Positions 1 to 5,510 of a DNA stretch of 10,763 nucleotides are shown one piece after another. The DNA is from an uncultured Clostridia bacterium (GTDB taxonomy: Bacteria; Bacillota; Clostridia; Oscillospirales; Ruminococcaceae): contig CAMAJC010000031.1 of assembly GCA_945835425.1 (NCBI GenBank), positions 1 through 10,763 on the forward strand, read 5' to 3'. How positions within the stretch are numbered: the first letter of the stretch is position 1; every line of letters begins with the position of its first letter. A program made the position numbers and the translations under genes. The notes below the pieces were generated by a model, which worked only from the letters and a program-made list of their open reading frames with translations, was not told the origin of the DNA and did no database searches.

Positions 1-222
1 GGCAGCTTCCCTGCCGGTGACAAAGAGGGCATCCGCTTCACTGCCGCCAGCGATACCCTCTACGATCTGATGATCGGCAAGGCTGAGGAAGTCGAGGAAG
101 ATATCGTCTATTATGCTTCCTGGCGCGGGCTTTCCTGCCCTGATGGGAGCGGATATGAAGACGCCGCTGCGTTCCTCGCCGGGATGGTTTCGGAAAAGTT
201 CGGCCTCGATCTCGGCAAATAA
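1..222 (+). CDS. C-terminal end of an unrecognised protein (5' end outside window)
   Basis: An open frame runs from the first base to a TAA at 220-222 and gives the last 73 residues of a protein. The segment is mixed and acidic (a run near KAEEVEEDI), contains a YYASWRG stretch and ends in KFGLDLGK. Codon use is GC-rich and normal for the window, there are no internal stops, and a strong terminator hairpin follows 11 bases after the stop, which together support a real gene end. I see no catalytic motif, membrane segment or signal peptide in this tail and do not recognise the family. It converges on the DUF3737 gene. The minus-strand frame over the same bases is arginine- and histidine-rich and looks like a shadow. 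Confidence 0.7.
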   Translation, partial: GSFPAGDKEGIRFTAASDTLYDLMIGKAEEVEEDIVYYASWRGLSCPDGSGYEDAAAFLAGMVSEKFGLDLGK

Positions 223-233
223 AATAAACAGGA

Positions 234-270
234 AAAACACCGGAAGCCCGCAAAAGGTTTCCGGTGTTTT
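234..270. terminator. Bidirectional intrinsic terminator between convergent genes
   Basis: A perfect 12-bp stem pairs AAAACACCGGAA (234-245) with TTCCGGTGTTTT (259-270) around a 13-base loop. The arms are A-rich on the left and T-rich on the right, so the RNA from either strand ends in a U tract. It lies between the stop of the plus-strand partial gene (222) and the stop of the minus-strand DUF3737 gene (283) and can serve both. Confidence 0.85.
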
Positions 271-282
271 GTTATGCTGATA

Positions 283-1122
283 TCAGCCCTGAATCGCGCA
301 GTCTGCGCCTTCCCAGAGGTTCTCGTCGAGGATCACTTCGCCGATGGAATCAGCTGTGATGCTGCCGTGGACAGGGTTTTTGACGCTGTCGATATGGCCG
401 CGGACGGTCGCGGTGACTTCGCTGTTCTCAAAAGACAGGTCGCACCCCTCCATCTCGCAGTCCTCCAGCACCAGGCCCTTGCAATAGCAGAGCGGCTGGG
501 TGCCGATGATCTTGCAGCGGATCAGGTGCAGGCCCTCGCTGTACCAGGCCAGGTACTCTCCCTTGACCACCGAGTCGATGACGGTGATATTTTTGCTGTG
601 CCAGAATGCGTCCTTGGTGTCCAGAACCGAGTTCCGAATGACGGCGTTTTCGACGTACTGGAAGGAATACTTGCCTTGCATCTGCAGGCCGTCGATTTCC
701 ATGCCGCGGCACTGGAAGAAAGGGTACTCGCTTTTCAGGGTGCTGTTTTCGATTTTCACACCCCGGCAAATCCACCCGAACTCCGGCGAAACGATCTCGC
801 AGCCGCTTAAAACCGAATTGTCGCACTCCCGCAGAGCCTTGATGCCGCCGAGGGTAGAGTCCTTGATGGTCACATTATCGTCATACCACAGCGCCGCCCG
901 GCAGGTGTCGGTCATGCGGCAGTTTTCGATCACCGCGTTTTTGACGTGCCAGAAAGGATAGCGCAGATGGAAGTCGCAGTTTTCCACCCGCAGGTCGCCT
1001 GCCTCCTTCAGCGCCGATTCCCCATCCGCAGGCCCGTCAAACAGGCAGTTCCGCACCTCCGCGTCATGGATGCCGTACAGCGCACGTTCGGCGTCCAGCG
1101 TCAGATTCTCATATTTCTCCAT
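283..1122 (-). CDS. DUF3737 family right-handed beta-helix protein
   Basis: The 279-residue product matches the DUF3737 family by its opening (NLTLDAERALYG) and by its tandem rungs of about 20 residues. Repeating cores can be followed through the chain: VRNCLFDG (23-30), VENCDFHLRYPFW (46-58), IENCRMTD (65-72), IKDSTLGG (86-93), IENSTLKSEYPFF (124-136), IRNSVLDTKDAFW (162-174) and VIDSVVKGEYLAW (181-193). This regular x-N/D-C/S pattern with aromatic turns is what a parallel beta-helix looks like. Length fits the family. No signal peptide is present, so it is probably cytoplasmic. The biochemical function of DUF3737 is not established. The start is supported by AAGGAG four bases upstream of the ATG. 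It is monocistronic, between the shared terminator and a MerR-type promoter (1153-1183), so expression is probably induced by a small molecule or stress through a MerR regulator encoded elsewhere. Confidence 0.9.
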   Translation of the reverse strand: MEKYENLTLDAERALYGIHDAEVRNCLFDGPADGESALKEAGDLRVENCDFHLRYPFWHVKNAVIENCRMTDTCRAALWYDDNVTIKDSTLGGIKALRECDNSVLSGCEIVSPEFGWICRGVKIENSTLKSEYPFFQCRGMEIDGLQMQGKYSFQYVENAVIRNSVLDTKDAFWHSKNITVIDSVVKGEYLAWYSEGLHLIRCKIIGTQPLCYCKGLVLEDCEMEGCDLSFENSEVTATVRGHIDSVKNPVHGSITADSIGEVILDENLWEGADCAIQG

Positions 1123-1152
1123 AATTCTCCTTCTTTCCTCTTTGCTGGCTTT

Positions 1153-1183
1153 ATTATACCATCTGGAGCAAACTCCAAGTCAA
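1153..1183 (-). promoter_or_regulatory. MerR-type promoter/operator (19-bp spacer) for the DUF3737 gene
   Basis: On the minus strand a -35 TTGACT (1178-1183) and a perfect -10 TATAAT (1153-1158) are separated by 19 bases rather than 17. The spacer holds the dyad GGAG-N4-CTCC (1165-1176), extended by one flanking T/A pair. A long spacer with a dyad between the hexamers is the hallmark of promoters that MerR-family activators untwist. TTGACTTGGAGT...ACTCC operators are known for AdhR-like members of that family. No merR gene is in the window. The distance to the DUF3737 ATG (about 30 bases) suits a short leader. Confidence 0.75.
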
Positions 1184-1217
1184 GGGTTTTTGGCAATTTT
1201 CTCAAAGTTGCGAAAAG

Positions 1218-1249
1218 ATGTTTTCTCCGCCTATCGGCGGAAAAAACAT
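1218..1249. repeat. T-rich/GC-core/A-rich palindrome, copy A
   Basis: ATGTTTTCTCCGCC (1218-1231) pairs with GGCGGAAAAAACAT (1236-1249) around TATC, with one mismatch. The 5' arm is T-rich and the 3' arm A-rich on both strands, so neither RNA ends in a U tract; this is not a normal intrinsic terminator. It lies between the two copies of the MerR-type box. Related palindromes occur at 9348-9380 and, degenerate, at 10713-10740. Confidence 0.7.
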
Positions 1250-1258
1250 GAAGGTACA

Positions 1259-1280
1259 GGAGCAAACTCCAAGTCAAGGG
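1259..1280 (-). promoter_or_regulatory. Second exact copy of the MerR-type box, without a -10
   Basis: These 22 bases are identical to 1165-1186, including the GGAG-N4-CTCC dyad and the TTGACT -35 (1272-1277 on the minus strand). Similarity continues weakly beyond the box (GGGnTTTnTGCAA). At the expected 19-base spacing the hexamer is TTCATG, a poor -10, and that position is occupied by the right arm of palindrome A. It may be an auxiliary operator or a decayed duplicate promoter; it cannot be a good promoter as it stands. Confidence 0.6.
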
Positions 1281-1336
1281 CTTTCTGCAAAAAAATCCGT
1301 ATTTCCCGACGGGTTTGCGGGGAAATAAATATACAT

Positions 1337-1369
1337 AAAAAAGAGAAGGCCCAAAAGACCTTCCCTTTT
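1337..1369 (-). terminator. Intrinsic terminator of the nucleotidyltransferase-ttcA-small ORF operon
   Basis: On the minus strand a 13-bp stem (1357-1369 with 1339-1351, including two G-U pairs) closes a five-base loop and is followed by a run of six T (1337-1342 on the complement, partly in the stem). It begins three bases after the stop of the small ORF. Because the wobble pairs form only in the minus-strand RNA, the fold favours that direction. Confidence 0.85.
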
Positions 1370-1371
1370 CA

Positions 1372-1539
1372 TTATACAACGCCGCAGTCGTCGTAATCCT
1401 TCCATTTTTCGCGGTAGAGGCGCTCGCTGTTGTAGCGGTAGATGAGGTACGCCGCCGCGCTGATGAGGGTCATAAAGCCCAGCACCATCGTCACAAACGA
1501 GCGGTTCTCATGAGAGGTCAAAAAATCCTTACTGAACAT
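1372..1539 (-). CDS. Small single-pass membrane protein (55 aa), coupled to ttcA
   Basis: A 55-residue frame starts ATG at 1537-1539 and ends TAA at 1372-1374. The ATG is five bases after the TGA of the ttcA-like gene, with GAAAGGA upstream overlapping the end of that gene, so translation is probably coupled. The product has a short charged N-terminus (MFSKDFLTSHENR), a hydrophobic segment at about residues 15-33 (FVTMVLGFMTLISAAAYLI) and a charged, aromatic tail ending EKWKDYDDCGVV. Positive charges flank the segment, more of them after it, which suggests a cytoplasmic C-terminus. The terminator directly after the stop marks it as the last gene of the operon. I do not recognise a named family and assign no function. 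Codon use matches its neighbours. Confidence 0.75.
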   Translation of the reverse strand: MFSKDFLTSHENRSFVTMVLGFMTLISAAAYLIYRYNSERLYREKWKDYDDCGVV

Positions 1540-1544
1540 ACAGG

Positions 1545-2336
1545 TCATCCTTTCTGTCCGATTTCAGCCATATTTTCTTCTTTGGAAGCATTTTTCTTCC
1601 GATGGGAGCGGTCCTCCGGCGGATAGCCCCAGCCATCCAGGCCGCTGCGCCGGAGCGCGCCGAACAGCCGCAATTTAAAGCCGTCGTGCTCCCGCTCCAT
1701 CCGGGCAAGGAACTCCTTGGTGTCCTCGCGGGAGGTGTGGCCGTCGGCAGGGCATTTGCTCTTGACGATGGGCAGGCCAGCCCGTGCCGCAGCCCGGCGG
1801 ATATCCGCTTCCGGCGCGAAAACCAGCGGCCGGATCATCCAAAGCTCCTTCCGCGACAGCCAGGTCTTGGGCGAAAAACACCCCAGCCGCCCTTCAATAA
1901 ACAGATTCATGACAAACGTCTCGACCACGTCGTCATAATGGTGTCCCAGCGCCAGCTTGTTGCAGCCGAGCCGCTTGGCGTTGTCGTGCAGCGCACCGCG
2001 CCGCATCCGTGCGCAGAGGCTGCAGGGGTTCGGTTCCTTGCGGACGTCAAAGACGATCTGGCCGATTTCGGTGGGAATAACGTGGTACTCGACCCCGAGG
2101 TCGGCGCAGAGCTTTTCAATCGCGCTGTAATCCCCCGGCACACCGCCGAACTGCGGGTCAAGGGTGATGCCGACAATCGTGTAGTCGATGCCGATGAACC
2201 GCCGCAGCTGTGCAAGGCCTGTCAGCAGCACCACCGAATCCTTGCCGCCGGAAACGCCGACTGCAATCCGGTCGCCGTCGGAAATGAGGTCAAATTCCTG
2301 GATTGCCTTGCGCATGTAGCCCAGTATCCTCTGCAT
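1545..2336 (-). CDS. ttcA: TtcA family tRNA 2-thiolation protein (PP-loop ATPase)
   Basis: The 263-residue product has the N-type ATP pyrophosphatase signature SGGKDS (29-34), then the CSLC pair of cysteines (105-108), GHHYDDVVET (131-140) and a third cysteine at 195 in KSKCPADGH. This order matches TtcA, in which three cysteines hold a 4Fe-4S cluster used to put sulfur on cytidine 32 of certain tRNAs. Activation goes through adenylation by the PP-loop. Length fits the family; the lysine-rich tail (about 245-263) is extra and poorly conserved in appearance. The frame stays open upstream to 2486 but that part overlaps the preceding gene; MQRILGYMRKA at 2336 is the natural start, behind a purine-rich GGAAAAGAAG. 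The gene sits 70 bases after the nucleotidyltransferase, with no promoter between them, and is coupled to the small membrane protein. Some Clostridia TtcA-like proteins lack proven activity, so the exact target nucleoside is inferred. Confidence 0.88.
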   Translation of the reverse strand: MQRILGYMRKAIQEFDLISDGDRIAVGVSGGKDSVVLLTGLAQLRRFIGIDYTIVGITLDPQFGGVPGDYSAIEKLCADLGVEYHVIPTEIGQIVFDVRKEPNPCSLCARMRRGALHDNAKRLGCNKLALGHHYDDVVETFVMNLFIEGRLGCFSPKTWLSRKELWMIRPLVFAPEADIRRAAARAGLPIVKSKCPADGHTSREDTKEFLARMEREHDGFKLRLFGALRRSGLDGWGYPPEDRSHRKKNASKEENMAEIGQKG

Positions 2337-2376
2337 GGTTATTTTCACTTCTTTTCCGTTTCTTCTGTTGGAAAAT

Positions 2377-2402
2377 GCGGGCGGCCGCAAGGGCCGCACC
2401 CT
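2377..2402. repeat. GC-rich intergenic hairpin between nucleotidyltransferase and ttcA
   Basis: GCGGCC (2381-2386) and GGCCGC (2391-2396 region) form a 6-bp stem over a short GCAAG-type loop, with partial pairing beyond it. On the minus strand the run begins GTAGGGTGCGGCCC just after the upstream stop codon. There is no U tract directly after it, so it is more likely a processing, stability or repeat element than a terminator. Hairpins of this GTAGGG-GCGGCC look are, from memory, common between genes in related Clostridia, which I cannot verify here. Confidence 0.45.
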
Positions 2403-2406
2403 ACCG

Positions 2407-3306
2407 TTAAAACAGCTTTTCGGGATAGACGCCTGCGTCATGGAGCGCCTTGAAAGCGTCGACGACGGTCTGCTTATCCTCGGCATATGTAACGCCGAAC
2501 CACTTGTCGTGGGTCTCCAGCACCTTGACGCTGGCTGCTCCCTCCTGAATCATCCGGTCAATGACGCCGGGCAGCAGGTACTCGCTCTTGACGTCGCCCT
2601 CTTTGAGCCCTCCGAGGAACTCGGTAAACCCTTCCTCCAGCCGGTCGAGGAAATGCGGGGTCAGGCCCCAGAGGTTCATCGAAACATGACTGTTCACATC
2701 GATCGGGGTCAGGGTCCCGTCCTGCTCAATCGCTGCGCCGTCCGGCGTTTTGACCAGTCCTTTGGTCTCGGTGACGCCGGTCAGATAGCCCTCTTCATTC
2801 ACCCGGCAGACCCCTCTTGTGACCGAGCCGTTGTCGGAGAGAGTATTGCCCAGAATGAAACCGGCCATGCAGTAAGCGTTTTCCTCGTCCGCATGGGCCT
2901 CGAGATAGTCATGCAGCAGCTTGAACGCTTCCTTGCCGTAATAGTCGTCGGCGTTGATGACCGCAAACGGGCCATTTAAAATCCCTTTGCAGGACAGCAC
3001 CGCCTGGCCGGTACCCCAGGGTTTGCTGCGGCCTTCCGGCAGGGTGAAGCCCTCCGGCAGCGCGTCCAGCTCCTGAAACGCATAAGCCGTATCGCAGACC
3101 GCGCTGATCCGGTCGCCGACGATTTCATGGAAAGTCTGTTCCAAATCTTTGCGGGTGATAAAAACCACCCGGTCAAACCCCGCTTCCAGCGCGTCATGCA
3201 CCGAATATTCCAAAATGACCTCGCCATGTGGGCCTACAGGGGTCAGCTGCTTGATGCCGCCGCCGAAACGCGAACCGATGCCGGCCGCCATAATTACTAA
3301 ATCCAT
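2407..3306 (-). CDS. Sugar-phosphate nucleotidyltransferase (NTP_transferase family)
   Basis: The 299-residue product opens with the nucleotide-binding signature AAGIGSRFGGGIKQL (7-21), a variant of the GxGxRxxPLTK loop of nucleotidyltransferases that make NDP-sugars from a sugar 1-phosphate and an NTP. Other landmarks are KPWGTGQAVL (95-104), which contacts the base and sugar, and VINADDYYG (116-124), whose aspartates would bind the metal. The fold should be a single Rossmann-like domain in the cytoplasm. I do not assign the sugar; relatives are annotated generically, and GalU-like or amino-sugar activity are both possible. The start has GGAAGG six bases upstream and lies 39 bases from a strong -10. 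It is the first gene of an operon with ttcA and the small membrane protein, a pairing with no obvious shared pathway. Confidence 0.88.
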   Translation of the reverse strand: MDLVIMAAGIGSRFGGGIKQLTPVGPHGEVILEYSVHDALEAGFDRVVFITRKDLEQTFHEIVGDRISAVCDTAYAFQELDALPEGFTLPEGRSKPWGTGQAVLSCKGILNGPFAVINADDYYGKEAFKLLHDYLEAHADEENAYCMAGFILGNTLSDNGSVTRGVCRVNEEGYLTGVTETKGLVKTPDGAAIEQDGTLTPIDVNSHVSMNLWGLTPHFLDRLEEGFTEFLGGLKEGDVKSEYLLPGVIDRMIQEGAASVKVLETHDKWFGVTYAEDKQTVVDAFKALHDAGVYPEKLF

Positions 3307-3345
3307 ATTTACCTTCCCTTCTGTATGGGGATTTCACTTTTTTTC

Positions 3346-3374
3346 ATTGTATACGCTTTGCGGCAAAATGTCAA
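3346..3374 (-). promoter_or_regulatory. Sigma-A promoter for the nucleotidyltransferase operon
   Basis: On the minus strand TTGACA (3369-3374) and TACAAT (3346-3351) are separated by exactly 17 bases. The -35 is perfect and the -10 has one mismatch. The resulting leader before the ATG at 3306 is about 30 bases. Confidence 0.85.
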
Positions 3375-3375
3375 T

Positions 3376-3421
3376 GGACAACCGGTGAATAAAATGTGGC
3401 AATACAAATACCGGCTGTCCG
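3376..3421. repeat. Imperfect inverted repeat upstream of the promoter
   Basis: GGACAACCGG and CCGGCTGTCC are complementary except for one position and lie about 26 bases apart. They sit immediately upstream of the -35 of the minus-strand promoter, a place where a regulator or an element end could lie. Nothing else distinguishes them. Confidence 0.4.
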
Positions 3422-3439
3422 TATCCCCTGCAGACGTGT

Positions 3440-3655
3440 GATTATCCGAGCGCAGATAAAACCGCATAAATCAGACAAGTCTCCTGCAGGAACGATGCTA
3501 TTGAATCATGGCGCAGGTTTTGTGGTTTTCTGTGACCGATGAGGGAACAGAAAATCCTGGGCCAAGGCGTACGGCCCCGGAAACAAAAGCTTAAGGCGTC
3601 GTATGACACCGCGAACCGCGCCATACCTTACTTATTCACTATTCACTTTTACTTA
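3440..3655 (-). other. Gene-poor stretch with nested inverted repeats; possible structured RNA or interspersed element
   Basis: This stretch between the flavoprotein stop and the nucleotidyltransferase promoter has no convincing gene. It holds several inverted repeats: GTATG/CATAC (about 3600-3625) enclosing CGCG-AAC-CGCG, GGGCC/GGCCC around GGCGTAC (near 3559-3577), and TTTTCTGT/ACAGAAAA (8 bp perfect, near 3525-3555) flanked by CAGG/CCTG. Next to the stop is a short tandem of GTGAATA units. A 60-codon minus-strand frame (3442-3624) crosses the hairpins and is rich in Arg, Cys and Trp with no ribosome binding site; it looks like non-coding sequence. The hairpins may serve as the end of the upstream operon, but none has a clear U tract. 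Confidence 0.4.
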
Positions 3656-4912
3656 TTACCTTGCAGCAGCCTCTGCCGCCAGCCTGCCGGACGACCATGC
3701 CCACTGGAGGTTAAAGCCGCCGCAGTCGCCGTCGATATCGTACAGCTCGCCGGTGACAAAGAGCCCCGGTACCAGCCGCGATTCCATCGTTTCCGGGTCA
3801 AAAAAGGCTGTCTCGGCACCGCCTATGGTCACCTGGGCATTTTTCATGCCGTTGGTGCCGGTGACGGCGAGCGGAAACGCCTTCATTAGCCGGGCTACCT
3901 CACCACATTCGGCGTCGCTTAAGGAGGACGCAGGCCGCGAGAGCGGCTGAACGCCTGCGGTTTTTAAAAGGCACTGGCCGAGCCGTTTCGGGACAAAGCC
4001 GGTCATGAAATCCTCCAGCCGCTTATCCGGTCTGGCCTTTCGCCGCCCGGTCAGCATCCCGGTGATCCGCTCCTGCGCCAAATCGGGCGCAAAGTCAATA
4101 AACAGCTGTGCTTTCCTGCCGCTGTCTAAAAGCCTTGCGGCCGACGCGGAAAGCTGCATGACCGGTGGCCCGGACACGCCGTAATCGGTGAAGAGCAGTT
4201 CACCCTGTTCCTGGCGGATGATGCGCCTGCCCTCGGTCAGCGTCAGCGCCGCATCAAACTTGCTGCCGGAGAGGCCCTTTGTCGCGGTCACGTCGGTTTT
4301 CAGCTGGACGATGCCGGGCAGCCGCGCCGTCACCGGATGGCCGAGGGATTTTAAGAGCCTGTAGCCCAAATCGCTTCCGCCGAGACCTCCGGACGCTTCG
4401 CCGCCGCAGGCAAGGATGACCTTCCGGGCGTTCCAGCGCTTCGCTTCACCGGTTTTGAGGTCGGCTCCGTCGAGGAGAAAACCGCTCTCCGTTTTCTTTA
4501 TGCCGCGCACTTCCACATCGGTCTGCACCTGTACGCCCAGCCGCTCCATCTCCAGCCGCAGGATATCCAGCACCGCTGCCGCCTGGAGCGAGCGCGGGTA
4601 CATCTTCCCGTCCTCTTCCTCCACCGTCATCAGCCCCATTTTATAGAAAAAATCGAGGTTACTCTTGACCGGGAAACGGCGGAACGCGCTCCGGACAAAG
4701 GCCGGGTCTTTCCCATGATAGCGGTCCTCGGCGGCCAAACGGTTCGTAAGGTTGCAGCGTCCGTTGCCGGTGGCCAGGAGCTTGCGCCCGACTCTGGCGC
4801 CGCGCTCCAAAACGGTCACGCTGCCCTGCGGGAGGTGTGAAGCCGCTGTAATGGCCGCAGCCATGCCCGACGCACCGCCGCCGACGATCAATACGGGAAC
4901 CAAGGTTGACAT
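3656..4912 (-). CDS. HI0933/BaiN family FAD-dependent oxidoreductase
   Basis: The 418-residue flavoprotein carries an N-terminal FAD-binding Rossmann motif, VLIVGGGASGMAAA (7-20), then the family signature GRKLLATGNGRCNLTN (42-57), GELLFTDYGVSGPP (237-250) and the C-terminal FAD block around GELYDIDGDCGGFNLQW (388-404). These place it in the HI0933-like family, which includes BaiN, a bile-acid reductase of gut Clostridia; most members have unknown substrates, so the bile-acid role is only a possibility. Length is normal. Cofactor-only motifs and no signal peptide suggest a cytoplasmic enzyme. Of the possible starts I chose 4912 because AAAGGAG stands seven bases before it; the upstream ATG at 4957 overlaps the acetyltransferase gene and adds nonconserved residues. 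It lies 41 bases after the GNAT gene and is probably the last gene of that operon. Confidence 0.9.
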   Translation of the reverse strand: MSTLVPVLIVGGGASGMAAAITAASHLPQGSVTVLERGARVGRKLLATGNGRCNLTNRLAAEDRYHGKDPAFVRSAFRRFPVKSNLDFFYKMGLMTVEEEDGKMYPRSLQAAAVLDILRLEMERLGVQVQTDVEVRGIKKTESGFLLDGADLKTGEAKRWNARKVILACGGEASGGLGGSDLGYRLLKSLGHPVTARLPGIVQLKTDVTATKGLSGSKFDAALTLTEGRRIIRQEQGELLFTDYGVSGPPVMQLSASAARLLDSGRKAQLFIDFAPDLAQERITGMLTGRRKARPDKRLEDFMTGFVPKRLGQCLLKTAGVQPLSRPASSLSDAECGEVARLMKAFPLAVTGTNGMKNAQVTIGGAETAFFDPETMESRLVPGLFVTGELYDIDGDCGGFNLQWAWSSGRLAAEAAAR

Positions 4913-4953
4913 AAAAAGCTCCTTTCGGAATAAATATGATGCCGGGCAGGCAG

Positions 4954-5433
4954 TCATTCCCGCAGGTCGTGCACCATAATATATTCCTGTTCATTTTCGC
5001 CCACGATCTGAAACCCGACGCGGAAGTACATTTTCAGGGCGTAGTTTGCCTTCTGTACCGCGAGAGACGCTTTTTCGTACCCCGCTGCCTTTAAATGGGC
5101 CAGCATCGCCCGCATCAGGGCGGTTCCGACGCCCTGTCCGCGGCAGTCCTCCAGCAGGGAGATGGCAAATTCCGGGGTGGTATCGTCGATGCTGCCGTAG
5201 CCGGGGATGTTGCGCACCCAAACGGCGCCGACGATCCTGCCGTCTGCTTCGGCGCATAGGCAATGGTCGTCCTTTTGGGCGCCGAAATTTTCGATATAGA
5301 CTTTCAGTTCCGGACTGTGAATCACCGACCGGGGCAGCAGGTTTCTCCTGTCCGGCTGGAAGATCGCTTCATACAGAAAATCCTCCAAAAGCGGATATTC
5401 CGCCGGTGTCATTTCGCGGATGATGTATTCCAT
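4954..5433 (-). CDS. GNAT family N-acetyltransferase
   Basis: A 159-residue single-domain acetyltransferase. The acetyl-CoA pyrophosphate loop is RGQGVGTALM (98-107), the R/Q-x-x-G-x-G/A motif of the family, followed by the usual amphipathic helix (108-118) and the late motif with N130 and Y135 before FRVGF (137-141). The beta strand GRIVGAVWVRNI (65-76) precedes it as expected. GNAT enzymes move the acetyl group of acetyl-CoA to an amine on a small molecule or protein; the acceptor cannot be read from sequence. The start ATG at 5433 is preceded by GAGAGG at five bases. It sits 77 bases downstream of the glycosyltransferase and 41 bases upstream of the flavoprotein start, with no promoter or terminator evident in either gap, so the three are probably cotranscribed. 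Confidence 0.9.
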   Translation of the reverse strand: MEYIIREMTPAEYPLLEDFLYEAIFQPDRRNLLPRSVIHSPELKVYIENFGAQKDDHCLCAEADGRIVGAVWVRNIPGYGSIDDTTPEFAISLLEDCRGQGVGTALMRAMLAHLKAAGYEKASLAVQKANYALKMYFRVGFQIVGENEQEYIMVHDLRE

Positions 5434-5510
5434 AAAAACCTCTCACAGGGCGCTTTTCCGGATGTACAGCGCCATATGTGCCTGCGGTACGCTTCGCTTG
5501 AAAAACAGTC

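Noticed and set aside
274..810. 178-codon plus-strand frame opposite the DUF3737 gene
   Set aside because: It begins inside the terminator region and is antisense to a regular beta-helix repeat; its apparent regularity is inherited from that repeat.
1602..2453. 283-codon plus-strand frame opposite the ttcA gene
   Set aside because: It mirrors a gene with clear PP-loop and cysteine motifs, has no ribosome site and runs into the neighbouring gene.
3442..3624. 60-codon minus-strand frame in the intergenic element
   Set aside because: No ribosome binding site, composition rich in Arg, Cys and Trp, and it crosses several hairpins; treated as non-coding unless homologs show otherwise.
4913..4957. 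Upstream start (4957) for the flavoprotein
   Set aside because: It overlaps the acetyltransferase end and adds residues unlike the family, whereas 4912 has an AAAGGAG site at proper spacing and puts the FAD motif at the N-terminus.
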